DNA of 64,000 nucleotides from Microbulbifer hydrolyticus (GCF_009931115.1 NZ_CP047491.1:3237501-3301500), one strand, 5' to 3'. Positions 42,472-52,117 are shown, counted from the stretch's first letter. Notes: generated from the letters alone by a model not told the origin. Numbers and translations: made by a program.

Positions 42472-44331
42472 ATGAACCAGCCCGACTTATTTGAATCGGC
42501 AAAACGCGCCATCAAAAGCGGTAACCTCGGAGAAGCTGAGAAGCTACTCAGGGACAACCTCGGGAATCAAGCTCAGTTCGAAGTTACCCGGCTGATGCTC
42601 GCTGAAATTCTAATTCAACGAGGTGACAGCAACTCGGCACAATCGCTGCTACTTGATGTGGTGGAAAAAACTCCAGGCAACCCACACAGCCACATATTAC
42701 TGGCACATATTTCGAGGCTCAAAGAGAATCGTCCCCAGGCCCGGAAACATCTTCAAGCCGCTTTAAAATCAAGCAGCCTGACCCAGGAGAACCTTAAGTT
42801 CATTGCCGACGAATGCGTAGCCATTGAAGATTTCCATACTGCTATTCACGTGCTGAATCACGTAAATCCGATGGATGGAAAGAGCTTCCATAATCTGGGC
42901 TACTCTTACTTCCGAATTGGCGAAACAGGCAAGGCACTGCCGATATACCGGAAGCTTTTTGCCAGCTACCCGAAAAACCCGAGAATTGCGAGAGAGCTTT
43001 CACTCGCAGCGGCCGCATTTCGAGAATACGATACGGCGGTCGAGGCCTATGAAGCCTATATGCGTAATATTCAGCCCTCAGCCGCAGACTACCTCAAGTT
43101 TGCCGACCTTGAGTTGATGAACCATAACGTGGAAAAAAGTGAGCGCCATCTCCAGAAGTCGATATCGCTTGGAGAAAACAGCGCGGCAGCCAAGTTACTC
43201 CTCGCCAGAATCTCCCGACTGAAGGGTGACTACCCCCTTGCCCTTAACCTGGCAACCGAAGTGACCCAGGCGTCCCCGGGAACTGGGACAGCCTGGAGCC
43301 TTATCGCAGAGCTCACTCACAAGGAGGCAGTTGACAGCCAACTGATCGCGTCACTGGAATCCGCGCTCACACTCCCGGAGATATCCCCAGAGGACCTGGA
43401 GCTATCTCAATTCGCTCTTGCCGATCTTTATATAAAAGCTGGCGATTTCCCCACTGCATATCACTACATGCATGCGGCAAACCGCACCAAGGCCGCACAG
43501 TTAAAGAGACAGGGCACCCAATATAATCCCGATTTAGCCGAACAGCACTTCAACGAACTAAAATCGGCGTTCACCGATAGCAGTGACTTATGCAATTCTG
43601 AATGCAGCCACCGCCCGGTATTTGTGGTCGGCATGCCCCGCTCCGGCACGACCATGATCAACCGAGTCCTTGATGCATCCGGAAAATTTAACTGCATCGG
43701 TGAAAGTGAGGCACTCCCATATATTTTTGCGCAAACCCGACGTACCGGTGGCCCATTGAGAGACTATCTCACTCAGGCAAGCTCCGAGACTTGGAATAAC
43801 GCAGCAAATGAGTACCTCAGGCGCATCAAACACAGTGACAGACCGTCCGTGGACAAGATGCCCAGCAACTTCCTGTACGTCGGCTATATATTATCAATGT
43901 TTCCTCATGCGCGAATAATCCAGATGCGCAGAAACCCTTTTGATGTCTGCCTGTCAATCTTTTCCAAGCCCTTCCCCGAGGGACACAACTACGCGTGCAG
44001 TCCCAATGATGTGGCGCACTACTACTATCAGGCAAATTCACTTATGGATTTCTGGTCACAAAAATTTCCGGAAAACATTTTTGAAATTGATTTTGACCAG
44101 TTCCTGGAAAAGCCGAATGCCATCGGAAAAGAGCTCTATGAATTCCTGAACGAAGACTGGTCTGAGGACAACTTGCTGCCACCTGAAAATTCCACTCAGG
44201 CCTTCACCTTTAGCGAAATCCAGGTGCGCCGTAAAATCAGCAGGCAGGAGAGTATGAAGTGGCAACCCTTCAAAAAAGTTGCAAACGACCTTATGGATGC
44301 CATTAAATTACAAGCTAAACAGTCTAAATAG
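42472..44331 (+). CDS. TPR-sulfotransferase
   Basis: 619 residues. The N-terminal 370 are TPR repeats (QARKHLQAALKSSSLTQENL, GKALPIYRKLFASYPKNPRI and others). The C-terminal 240 form a PAPS-dependent sulfotransferase with the 5'-phosphosulfate loop FVVGMPRSGTTMINRVLD (about 384-401) and the 3'-phosphate motif RIIQMRRNPFDVCLSIFSKP. This TPR-sulfotransferase build is common in Cellvibrionales and is distantly like protein-tyrosine sulfotransferases, so a peptide or protein acceptor is plausible. ATG 42472 lacks a strong ribosome-binding site. It is divergent from the first oxygenase paralogue and 26 bp upstream of the second. Confidence 0.87.
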   Translation: MNQPDLFESAKRAIKSGNLGEAEKLLRDNLGNQAQFEVTRLMLAEILIQRGDSNSAQSLLLDVVEKTPGNPHSHILLAHISRLKENRPQARKHLQAALKSSSLTQENLKFIADECVAIEDFHTAIHVLNHVNPMDGKSFHNLGYSYFRIGETGKALPIYRKLFASYPKNPRIARELSLAAAAFREYDTAVEAYEAYMRNIQPSAADYLKFADLELMNHNVEKSERHLQKSISLGENSAAAKLLLARISRLKGDYPLALNLATEVTQASPGTGTAWSLIAELTHKEAVDSQLIASLESALTLPEISPEDLELSQFALADLYIKAGDFPTAYHYMHAANRTKAAQLKRQGTQYNPDLAEQHFNELKSAFTDSSDLCNSECSHRPVFVVGMPRSGTTMINRVLDASGKFNCIGESEALPYIFAQTRRTGGPLRDYLTQASSETWNNAANEYLRRIKHSDRPSVDKMPSNFLYVGYILSMFPHARIIQMRRNPFDVCLSIFSKPFPEGHNYACSPNDVAHYYYQANSLMDFWSQKFPENIFEIDFDQFLEKPNAIGKELYEFLNEDWSEDNLLPPENSTQAFTFSEIQVRRKISRQESMKWQPFKKVANDLMDAIKLQAKQSK

Positions 44332-44357
44332 ACCCTTTTCTTCAGACGTTGACCAGC

Positions 44358-45050
44358 ATGATGTACAAACTGCAAGACAACTTAAACCTCGAGCACTGGA
44401 GCGAAGTCTTCCAGCAGGATATGCGTTGCCGGGTCATCGACCTGATGCCAGAGAAGTCCGCTCAGTCAATGCTGGAGGCAATCCAGCTACACGCTGAGTT
44501 CAAACAGGCTCATATTATTGGCAACCAGTACCGGGAGATAACTAAAGCCGAGTTCTCAGAGCTATCTGTATCTGAGCGCTCCCAACTTGTCCGCGATGTT
44601 TACAGGCAAGCACAGAATGGCATTGGCTTCTGGTACGGGCGCAAGGGCCTGGACTCACAAACAAAAACGCCCCTTGCAGATATCTATCGATGGCTAAGCA
44701 GTCCTGAGGTGATCGCGGCGGTGCAGGCCATTACCGGGAACCCTAACCTTACGGGCCCTTCGGCACAGATCACATCATTTGCACCGGGAGATTTCCTGAC
44801 CAGGCACAGGGATGAAGTGACAGCCGAGCGCAGACGTATCGCCTTTGTGCTAAACCTGAGCCAAAACTGGCACCCCGATTGGGGAGGCCTCTTGCAGTTT
44901 TTCCGCGATAATGGCGATACGCGGGATGCATGGACTCCGACATTCAACAGCCTCTGCCTGTTCGACGTCAAGCATGTGCACTCTGTGACCGCTATCGCGC
45001 CATTTTCTCCAAAGCCCCGCATTGCTATCAGCGGCTGGTTTCACAGTTAA
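44358..45050 (+). CDS. 2OG-Fe(II) oxygenase (prolyl-4-hydroxylase-like), second paralogue
   Basis: 230 residues with the triad His150-x-Asp152 in FLTRHRDEVTAE, distal His208 in VKHVHSVTAI and Arg221 in KPRIAISGW. The block LNLSQNWHPDWGGLLQFF and the ending SGWFHS align with the paralogue at 41634-42356. ATG 44358 was preferred to the TTG nine bases upstream. It lies 26 bp after the TPR-sulfotransferase and is probably co-transcribed with it, suggesting hydroxylation and sulfation of the same substrate. Confidence 0.82.
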   Translation: MMYKLQDNLNLEHWSEVFQQDMRCRVIDLMPEKSAQSMLEAIQLHAEFKQAHIIGNQYREITKAEFSELSVSERSQLVRDVYRQAQNGIGFWYGRKGLDSQTKTPLADIYRWLSSPEVIAAVQAITGNPNLTGPSAQITSFAPGDFLTRHRDEVTAERRRIAFVLNLSQNWHPDWGGLLQFFRDNGDTRDAWTPTFNSLCLFDVKHVHSVTAIAPFSPKPRIAISGWFHS

Positions 45051-45277
45051 TCTCCTCCGCATTGGCTTCCAAGGCCAATAAAACCACTGCAGATAAGCAT
45101 GCACTTTTTAGTCCTGGCGTGCTTACCTGCCTGCGATTCCCAAGATCCAGACTTAAACTCTAACAGCACGATCTTTCCGTACGCGGTGCAGTCCACGTTA
45201 CAATTTGACCAGTTCCAACTCAAAAGCGCCGTTTCCCAAAGGGAATTACAACTAACCTCCACTCAAACGCATACTTT

Positions 45278-45862
45278 ATGGATACATTAACCGCCTTCCT
45301 TACCCTCCTCTTTGTAATGGATCCACTGGGTAATATTCCGGTATTCCTCGCTGCACTGAAGAACGTGCCGCCGAAGCGCCAGCTGTATGTGATCATGCGC
45401 GAGCTGATTTTTGCGCTGATTGTGCTGCTGGTGTTCCTGTACGCCGGCCGCTTTGTACTGGCGTGGCTAGGGCTTTCTCAGGAGGCGATCCGCATTGCCG
45501 GTGCCATCATTCTCTTTTTGATCGCGATCCGGATGGTGTTTCCGATAGAGGGCGGAATTATGGGGGAGCGGCTTGAAGGGGAGCCCTTCTTCGTTCCGCT
45601 GGCGGTACCTCTGGTTGCGGGCCCCTCCACCATGGCCATTCTTATGCTGATGACTAATAGCGAAGGAGAGCAACTGTGGAACTGGACGCTGGCGCTACTT
45701 GGCGCGTGGGCGGTGTCCGCGGTAATCCTGCTCGCCTCGTCTCCGCTCGCCAAGTTGCTCGGCACCCGCGGTCTGATTGCGGTGGAGCGATTGATGGGCA
45801 TGGTTCTGGTGATGCTCGCGGTACAACTTTTCCTGGACGGGATCAAACAGAGCCTGGCCTGA
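45278..45862 (+). CDS. MarC-family integral membrane protein
   Basis: 194 residues with six hydrophobic helices and the UPF0056 family signatures LLFVMDPLGNIPVFLAALKN (N-terminus) and FFVPLAVPLVAGPSTMAILM (middle). Despite the name, MarC proteins have no proven transport function. The start ATG gives the usual family N-terminus DTLTAFLTL. It stands between the lower-GC oxygenase block and receptor 4, with no obvious functional tie to either, and uses GC-rich codons like the rest of the genome. Confidence 0.9.
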   Translation: MDTLTAFLTLLFVMDPLGNIPVFLAALKNVPPKRQLYVIMRELIFALIVLLVFLYAGRFVLAWLGLSQEAIRIAGAIILFLIAIRMVFPIEGGIMGERLEGEPFFVPLAVPLVAGPSTMAILMLMTNSEGEQLWNWTLALLGAWAVSAVILLASSPLAKLLGTRGLIAVERLMGMVLVMLAVQLFLDGIKQSLA

Positions 45863-46315
45863 TTCTTTTCGATTTAGAAAGAACAAAAAATAAACAGAAT
45901 TCATTTTTTTATTTTTCTCTGGGGGCGACGCTCGCCCCTAGCGCTTTAATCTGAAACTTTATTTATGTGCCAAATTAAGTTCGGATTCATACTCTAAAAA
46001 CCCAGCATCGAACAAAAACCAGCCAACCGAACTCCTTTCTCCTCACCAGAAACCGCCGTTTTAGCTAGACTCATCCTAATAAATAAATGTTTAGTGCAAA
46101 TATTTTTCGAACGAGCGGCCATCATCAAGATATCAACACTTTCAACCGTTCACAATTTGCCCACAACGATCACAAACGGAACAAATAATCCATTTGCAAC
46201 AAGATCTCACAATGTCAGGTTAGTTCCACTATCAACAATCATCCTTTAAAGTCAGCCCGCACTAAAAATACAACAAAACCTAAAAAGTGCCTCTAAATAC
46301 ATAAAGGATGCATTT
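45863..46315. other. AT-rich upstream region of receptor 4
   Basis: About 450 bp, clearly AT-rich (especially 45880-46260), with no gene. It contains a GGGGCGA-CGC-TCGCCCC hairpin (45922-45938) preceded by a T-rich tract; the run lies on the wrong side for a standard terminator of marC. The remaining region presumably carries a strong promoter for receptor 4, which is codon-optimised like receptor 3. Confidence 0.45.
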
Positions 46316-48976
46316 ATGATCAAGACCAAGTTGAGCATTGCTATCGCAGCATTCGGCACCATCGCCGCTACCGGTGTTTCCGCGCAGGAAGCCGTTCCCG
46401 GCCCGACCGTCGAAGAAGTGATTGTTACTGGTTCCCGCATTGCGCGCGACCCGCTCTCTACTACTGGCCCTATTACTATCGTGGATTCCGAAGCCATCAG
46501 CCGCTCCGGCGTTGGCACCATCGACGAACTGCTGAACCAGCTGCCGTCCATGGGCACCACCGGTATCAACGCAAATGACAACAATGGTGGCCAGGGCCTC
46601 GCATTTGTTGACCTGCGTAACCTGGGCTCCGCCCGTACCCTGGTACTGGTAAACGGCCGCCGCTTCGTATCTTCCGCTTCCGGCGTCAGCTCTGCGGTAG
46701 ACATGAACAACATTCCCGTTGAAATGATCGACCGTATTGAAGTACTGACCGATGGCGCATCTGCGGTATACGGTTCCGACGCCGTTGCCGGTGTGATCAA
46801 CGTGGTCATGAAAGACTCTTTCGACGGCGTTCGCATTAATGCCCGCGCGGGCTCTACCTCCGATGGTGGCGGCGAGAATGGCGATATTTCCCTCACTTTT
46901 GGTAACGAAGGTGAGCGCGGCAGCTTTATTGCCAACATCAGCCACAGCCAGCGTGACGAGATCACCTTCAACGATCGCGACTGGGCCGGCTTGACCAGCT
47001 CCATGGGTCCGAACGGTAACATCTTCACCAACTACGGCAGCTTCAGTGTTGGCGAAGATGGTGTAACTCTGGGCGACTACGCCGGTTACGACATCGGCCA
47101 GCACATGTGGCTGTCTGGCGCCATGGAGCGTACGTCCGCAACCGCATCCGGTAAGTTCTCCATCACCGACAGCGTTGAGCTGTGGGGTGAAGCCAGCTAC
47201 ACCACCAAAACCACCAACCAGCAGCTCGCGGCTCAGCCAATGTACGCTGGCAACGGTTTCGTTCTGGACCCGGAGCAACACCTGCCAGCTGAAATTCAGT
47301 CTCAACTGCAGGACGCCTGGCAAGAAGCCTATGATGCCTGGGTAGCGAACGGTTCCGATCCTGAAGACAAAGTGAACCCGTTCCCCGGCGCAACCTGGGT
47401 TGAAGGTTTCTCAGACTTCCGTATCCGTCCGGTAGCCGGTGGCACTCGTTCCTATGAGCAGCAAACCGATACCTACCGCCTGGCCGCTGGCCTGGACGGC
47501 GATCTGGCAAACGGCTGGAGCTGGGACACCTTCTTCAGCTACGGCAAAAACGAAGGCGATAACGTAACTGCCAACTCCTACAATAAGACTCGCCTGAACG
47601 AGATCTTCAGTGGTGAAGCGGGTCTGGACTATGATTTTGCCGGCGGCATGAGCCCGGAAATCATGGACTACTTCCGCTACGACGACCGTGAAAACAACGA
47701 ATACGAGCTGGTTAACATCGGTGCGTCCCTGTCCGGCGACATTGAAGCAATTCAATTCCAGGGCGGTGCACTGGGCTTCGCTGGCGGTATTGAATACCGT
47801 GAAGAGTCCGGCGAATTCAATCCGTCTCCGGAGACCCAGAGCGGTGAGACCTTCGGTAACCAGCAAGACGCCACCGGCGGTGACTTCGACGTTGCGGAAG
47901 TATTTGCGGAATTCAACCTGCCGATTCTGGCTGGTGTTCAGTACGCTGAAGAACTCTCTATCGACGCTGCGGTTCGTTACTCCGACTACAGCACTTTCGG
48001 TGGTGAAACCACTGGTAAAGTAGGCCTGGTTTACGCGCCTATCGAAGACGTGCGCTTCCGCTCCAGCTACTCTACTTCTTTCCGCGCACCTGGCATCTAT
48101 GAGCTGTACAGCGGTTCTGCGCAGAGCTACGAGACTCTGACAGACCCGTGTAGCACAGGCACCAGCAACCCTGAAGGGCAAGGCGCCAACTGCGACATGG
48201 TCAGCCCCGGCTTCGAGCAGGCAGGTAACCAGGTACCAACCAACATCGGCGGCAACCAGGAACTGATGCCTGAGCAGGCAAAAACCTTCACCGCTGGTAT
48301 CGTGTGGACTCCGAGCTTCGTAGACGACCTGTCCATCACCCTGGATTACTACGACATCAGTGTCGAGGACGCGATCACTTCCCCGGATCTGCAGCGCATC
48401 CTGGATGACTGTTTCCGCGACGGTATCGCCAGTGCCTGTTCCTTCGTAACCCGCGGCGCCGGCGACCAGATCGTTGCACTGGAAGGTGCGAAGATGAACA
48501 TCGGTCAGATCGATACCCGTGGCGTTGACATCGACGTAGTGCAGAACCTGCACTTCGACGCTGGCCGTCTGGCTATGCGCGCTCAGGCAACTCGCATGCT
48601 GGAGTACAAAGAGTTCAACGAGCAGTCCGGTACTGAGTCCGACTACCTCGGCGAAGTCGGTATTACCGGTGGTCTGTACGTAGACTGGCGCGGTCTGGCG
48701 AGCGTTACCTGGTACGGCAACGATTGGGATGCAGGCGTTGAAGCCCAGTACTTCGACGGTGGCGTCAGCTCCTCTCCCTACTCCGTTGATATCGACAGCC
48801 AGACCTACCTGAACCTGCGTGCGGGCTGGGACGTGAATGACAACCTGCGCGTGTCCACCGGTCTGGACAACGTAACCAACGAGGAGCCGCAAGACACCTC
48901 TGGTTACAATGACTGGAACAGCTTCTACGACTTCCAGGGGCGCTACTTCTGGGCTGGTGCTTCTTACCAGTTCTAA
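46316..48976 (+). CDS. TonB-dependent receptor (receptor 4), probably highly expressed
   Basis: 886-residue receptor: signal KLSIAIAAFGTIAATGVSAQ, TonB box in VEEVIVTGSRIARD, a plug (LLNQLPSMGTTGINAND, VDLRNLGSARTLVLVNGRRF, EVLTDGASAVYGSDAVAGVI) and a barrel ending GASYQF with terminal Phe. ATG 46316 has AAAGGA upstream. Codon choice (GGT, CGT, GTA) indicates strong expression, as for receptor 3, to which it is related. Followed by a bidirectional terminator. Ligand unknown; peptides are plausible given the POT transporter nearby. Confidence 0.93.
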   Translation: MIKTKLSIAIAAFGTIAATGVSAQEAVPGPTVEEVIVTGSRIARDPLSTTGPITIVDSEAISRSGVGTIDELLNQLPSMGTTGINANDNNGGQGLAFVDLRNLGSARTLVLVNGRRFVSSASGVSSAVDMNNIPVEMIDRIEVLTDGASAVYGSDAVAGVINVVMKDSFDGVRINARAGSTSDGGGENGDISLTFGNEGERGSFIANISHSQRDEITFNDRDWAGLTSSMGPNGNIFTNYGSFSVGEDGVTLGDYAGYDIGQHMWLSGAMERTSATASGKFSITDSVELWGEASYTTKTTNQQLAAQPMYAGNGFVLDPEQHLPAEIQSQLQDAWQEAYDAWVANGSDPEDKVNPFPGATWVEGFSDFRIRPVAGGTRSYEQQTDTYRLAAGLDGDLANGWSWDTFFSYGKNEGDNVTANSYNKTRLNEIFSGEAGLDYDFAGGMSPEIMDYFRYDDRENNEYELVNIGASLSGDIEAIQFQGGALGFAGGIEYREESGEFNPSPETQSGETFGNQQDATGGDFDVAEVFAEFNLPILAGVQYAEELSIDAAVRYSDYSTFGGETTGKVGLVYAPIEDVRFRSSYSTSFRAPGIYELYSGSAQSYETLTDPCSTGTSNPEGQGANCDMVSPGFEQAGNQVPTNIGGNQELMPEQAKTFTAGIVWTPSFVDDLSITLDYYDISVEDAITSPDLQRILDDCFRDGIASACSFVTRGAGDQIVALEGAKMNIGQIDTRGVDIDVVQNLHFDAGRLAMRAQATRMLEYKEFNEQSGTESDYLGEVGITGGLYVDWRGLASVTWYGNDWDAGVEAQYFDGGVSSSPYSVDIDSQTYLNLRAGWDVNDNLRVSTGLDNVTNEEPQDTSGYNDWNSFYDFQGRYFWAGASYQF

Positions 48977-49011
48977 GTTGTCGACTCGACGTCGCTGACG
49001 TTACGTAGACG

Positions 49012-49047
49012 AAAAAGGGGGATGCCATTGGCATCCCCCTTTTTTTT
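49012..49047. terminator. Bidirectional terminator between receptor 4 and the TPR lipoprotein
   Basis: Ten-bp perfect stem GGGGGATGCC-ATT-GGCATCCCCC flanked by A5 on the left and T8 on the right, serving both converging genes. Confidence 0.95.
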
Positions 49048-49081
49048 AGTACTTACTGCACTATTTTTACCTTTCCCATTT

Positions 49082-50368
49082 TCAAAATCTTCCTGGCAAG
49101 CCCAAGGGGTCAACGTTGATAATGCCCGGATCCCTATGTCGCAGCCTAGACCGCCCTTCTTTTTGATCACCCAATCCGCTTTTATCCATCAGTTCCAGCT
49201 TTCGCATATATACCTGCCTGGCCGTAGAATTGCCTGCGAGATGGAATGCTTCAAAGAAGTGATCGCGAGAGTCTTTGTAGTCGCCCAAACGATAGCTGGT
49301 CAGCCCCATCAGAAAATGAAAGCGGTGATCGTTTTCATACTGCCAGATGGCGCGCTTCAGCTGCCGCTTGGCACTTTTGAAATCTCCGTGCTCATAGGCG
49401 TTACGTGCCTGGTAGTAGAGGTAATAGGGGTTGCGCTGGCGGTGGTAGCGGGCTTTGTCCGCATAATAGTTGGCCAGCTCGAACTGCTTTTGCTTACGAT
49501 ACAGGCGCTCGAGGTTGCTCATGGCGATGGTGTGGCCGCTGTCGAGCTGAAGTGCCTGCAGGTAACTTTTTTCCGCAGCTCCATATTTTTCATTACGACT
49601 GTAAAAGGCCCCCAGATTGGCCCACAGGTCGCTGTCCCCGGGACGCAATTCCAGCGCCTTGCGCAGATAGCGGAATGCCTCGCGCATCTCGCCCTGTTGC
49701 ATCCACTCCAGTCCGCGGTTGCTGTAGTACTGGGCGAAGGCTGCTTTATCGGAGAGACGGCGCTGGTCATAGATCGGGTCGTAGGCGGCGAGGTTGAAGT
49801 CCACCACGCGGCGTCCTTGGGGGCTTTCACTCACCATATTGATGTGGCGATAGACCACAAAGGTATGCTCCTCGTCATGCCCCCACACCGGTGGCACCTC
49901 TACCTGATTGAAGTAGGCATCCGCACCGAGCTCCCGCGCCATGGCCACCATCATTACTGTAAAGGCCATGCAATTTCCGACTTCCTGGCGGTAGGTCTCC
50001 GCGGCGGTTAGGGTCTGATCGGCCCGGTACTCGACGCGGAACTTGCGGCTCTCAAATCCGCGCAGCAGGGCGGCAAGACGCTGCTGCGGGCTGGCGCCCG
50101 GCGCCACTTGCGCGAGGTAGGCACGCATCTCGGGTTCCAACCCGAGAATATCGTCTTCCGGCAACTCATCCAGGGATACCGGCCCACCGAAAATGGCGCT
50201 GCCAGATAACAACCAGCCGACATCTACCGGCGAGCTTTGCTGCGGAGGCGTACCGGCACAACCACCGATCAGCACCAGACACAGTCCCAAAGCGAGAGAT
50301 TTCCCGAGCCAACGGCGGGCCAGTGACCGCTTCGCCACTGGCAGCCCAGAATATTCCGGGGTTTTCAT
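49082..50368 (-). CDS. TPR lipoprotein with transglutaminase-like domain
   Basis: 428 residues. The signal ends in a lipobox (LALGLCLVLIGGC, Cys37), so the mature protein is a lipoprotein. Residues about 100-215 are a transglutaminase-like/papain-fold domain with the Cys of EVGNCMAFTVMMVAMAREL, a His in WGHDEEHTFVVYRH and an Asp in VVDFNLAAYDP, a plausible Cys-His-Asp triad. Residues 225-400 are tetratricopeptide repeats. ATG 50368 with GGGGAG eight bases upstream is preferred to starts up to 34 codons earlier. The role is unknown; such proteins are thought to act in envelope peptide or peptidoglycan handling. Confidence 0.8.
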   Translation of the reverse strand: MKTPEYSGLPVAKRSLARRWLGKSLALGLCLVLIGGCAGTPPQQSSPVDVGWLLSGSAIFGGPVSLDELPEDDILGLEPEMRAYLAQVAPGASPQQRLAALLRGFESRKFRVEYRADQTLTAAETYRQEVGNCMAFTVMMVAMARELGADAYFNQVEVPPVWGHDEEHTFVVYRHINMVSESPQGRRVVDFNLAAYDPIYDQRRLSDKAAFAQYYSNRGLEWMQQGEMREAFRYLRKALELRPGDSDLWANLGAFYSRNEKYGAAEKSYLQALQLDSGHTIAMSNLERLYRKQKQFELANYYADKARYHRQRNPYYLYYQARNAYEHGDFKSAKRQLKRAIWQYENDHRFHFLMGLTSYRLGDYKDSRDHFFEAFHLAGNSTARQVYMRKLELMDKSGLGDQKEGRSRLRHRDPGIINVDPLGLPGRF

Positions 50369-50558
50369 CGTCATTCTCCCCATATCGTCTTCCGAATCCC
50401 TGATTTTCCACGATTCTTGTCGCGAAGGAATACCTTTCGCAGGTTCATTTCCTGTTTCATCTGTAACCATTCGCCAGTTTTGCAGACCGCTGTTACACTC
50501 GGGAGGGTCTCATTTAAAGCTATAACAAGTTAAAGATATAACAATCGGAACAACTGAT

Positions 50559-52097
50559 ATGTCGTCACTACCGCAACAGAACAGCGATGGCTTTTTTGGC
50601 CATCCTAAAGGGCTCTCGACCCTATTCTTCACCGAAATGTGGGAGCGGATGAGCTACTACGGTATGCGTGCGCTGCTGGTCCTCTTTATGACCGCAAGCC
50701 TGCAACAGGAAGGCCTCGCCTTTACCGTAGCAGCTGCCACCGCCATCTACGGCCTCTACACCGGTGCGGTGTACTTCCTGGGTCTCCCGGGTGGCTGGAT
50801 CGCCGACCGCCTGCTCGGCGGCCAGAGGACAGTCTGGTACGGCGGCATCATCATTATGTGCGGCCATATCGTGCTGGCTATTCCCAGCGACCACACCTTC
50901 TTTATAGGCCTGATTCTGGTCGCGACGGGTACCGGTCTGCTGAAACCGAATATCAGCGCCCTCGTCGGCCACCTCTACGCCGAAGATGACGTGCGCCGGG
51001 ACAGCGGCTACGCGCTGTACTACATGGGTATCAACATCGGCTCCGTGCTGGGCTACATGGTGTGCGGCTACTTTGGTGAAAAAGTGGGCTGGCACTGGGG
51101 CTTTGGCGCCGCTGCCGTGGGCATGGCGATTGGCCTGATCCAGTACCGCAAAACGATTGGCAACCTGGGCGACGCCAGCCTCAAGCCGGAACACCCCATG
51201 ACCACCCAGGGCGCGAAAAAAGCCTGGGGTACCATCTGGACCGTTGTTGCGGCGGTGATTGCAGTTACCGCGCTGACCATGAGCGGCATCATTGCTTTTG
51301 ACCCGGTCGTTGTGGCCAAGTATGTAGCAGTCGCCTTTACCATCATTTTCTTTGCCTACTACGCCTACATCTATTTCGGAGGCAACCTCAACCAGACCGA
51401 AAAGCGCCGCATGTGGGCCCTGTTCCTGGTGTGTGTGGCTTCCGCCTGCTTCTGGTCCGGCTTCGAGCAGGCGGGTTCTTCCCTGAACCTGTTTGGCCGT
51501 GACTACACCGACCGCCTTATTGGCTCCTTCGAGATCCCGGCGTCCTGGTTCCAGAATGTGAACCCGATGTTCATCATCATCCTGTCGCCTTTCTTCGCCG
51601 CTTTGTGGATCAATCTCGGCAAGCGCATGATCACACCGTCCTACGGCATGAAGTGCGCCATTGGCCTGATCATCATGGCGACCGGCTTTATCGTCATGTT
51701 CTTCGCTGCCCAGCAGGCGGCACAAGGCCTGAAAGTAGCGCCGATGTGGCTGGTAACCACTTACTTCCTGCACACCGTGGGTGAGCTCTGCCTGAGCCCG
51801 GTAGCCCTGAGTGCGGTAAGCAAGCTGTCTCCGCGCCGCTTTGCCGGCCAGATGATGGGTGTGTTCGTACTCACCTACTCCATCGGCAACATCATTGCCG
51901 GCCTGCTGGCGGGCAACTTCGACCCGAACAACGTCTCTGAACTGCCGAATCTTTATATCCAGATCGCCATCTTCAGCATTGGTATCGGTGCTGTGATTGC
52001 ACTGATCAGCCTGAAGTCCAAGGCCTGGGAGAAAGGTGCAGAAGACGACCATATCGAACCGATCGAGCCGGCCGAGGCGCCCGGCAAGACCGTGTAA
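50559..52097 (+). CDS. POT/PTR2-family proton-coupled peptide symporter (second copy)
   Basis: 512 residues with the POT motifs EMWERMSYYGMRALLVLFMT (E-x-x-E-R), GLLKPNISALVGHLY and ALYYMGINIGSVLGYMVCGY, and about 14 TM helices. A di/tripeptide importer in the inner membrane, paralogous to the gene at 17518 but clearly diverged (extended loop near residues 205-225). Start ATG 50559; the upstream region is AT-rich. Its placement close to receptor 4 and the TPR-transglutaminase lipoprotein suggests a peptide-uptake neighbourhood. Confidence 0.93.
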   Translation: MSSLPQQNSDGFFGHPKGLSTLFFTEMWERMSYYGMRALLVLFMTASLQQEGLAFTVAAATAIYGLYTGAVYFLGLPGGWIADRLLGGQRTVWYGGIIIMCGHIVLAIPSDHTFFIGLILVATGTGLLKPNISALVGHLYAEDDVRRDSGYALYYMGINIGSVLGYMVCGYFGEKVGWHWGFGAAAVGMAIGLIQYRKTIGNLGDASLKPEHPMTTQGAKKAWGTIWTVVAAVIAVTALTMSGIIAFDPVVVAKYVAVAFTIIFFAYYAYIYFGGNLNQTEKRRMWALFLVCVASACFWSGFEQAGSSLNLFGRDYTDRLIGSFEIPASWFQNVNPMFIIILSPFFAALWINLGKRMITPSYGMKCAIGLIIMATGFIVMFFAAQQAAQGLKVAPMWLVTTYFLHTVGELCLSPVALSAVSKLSPRRFAGQMMGVFVLTYSIGNIIAGLLAGNFDPNNVSELPNLYIQIAIFSIGIGAVIALISLKSKAWEKGAEDDHIEPIEPAEAPGKTV

Positions 52098-52117
52098 TCA
52101 TCGAGATCGTTTGATGT

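Noticed and set aside
45099-45290. Small lipoprotein-like frame before marC
   Set aside because: MHFLVLACLPAC has a cysteine but no basic n-region and no ribosome-binding site; the frame overlaps the marC start. Not supported.
45922-45938. Hairpin GGGGCGA-CGC-TCGCCCC after marC as a terminator
   Set aside because: The T-rich tract precedes rather than follows the stem on the plus strand, and no T-run follows on the minus strand.
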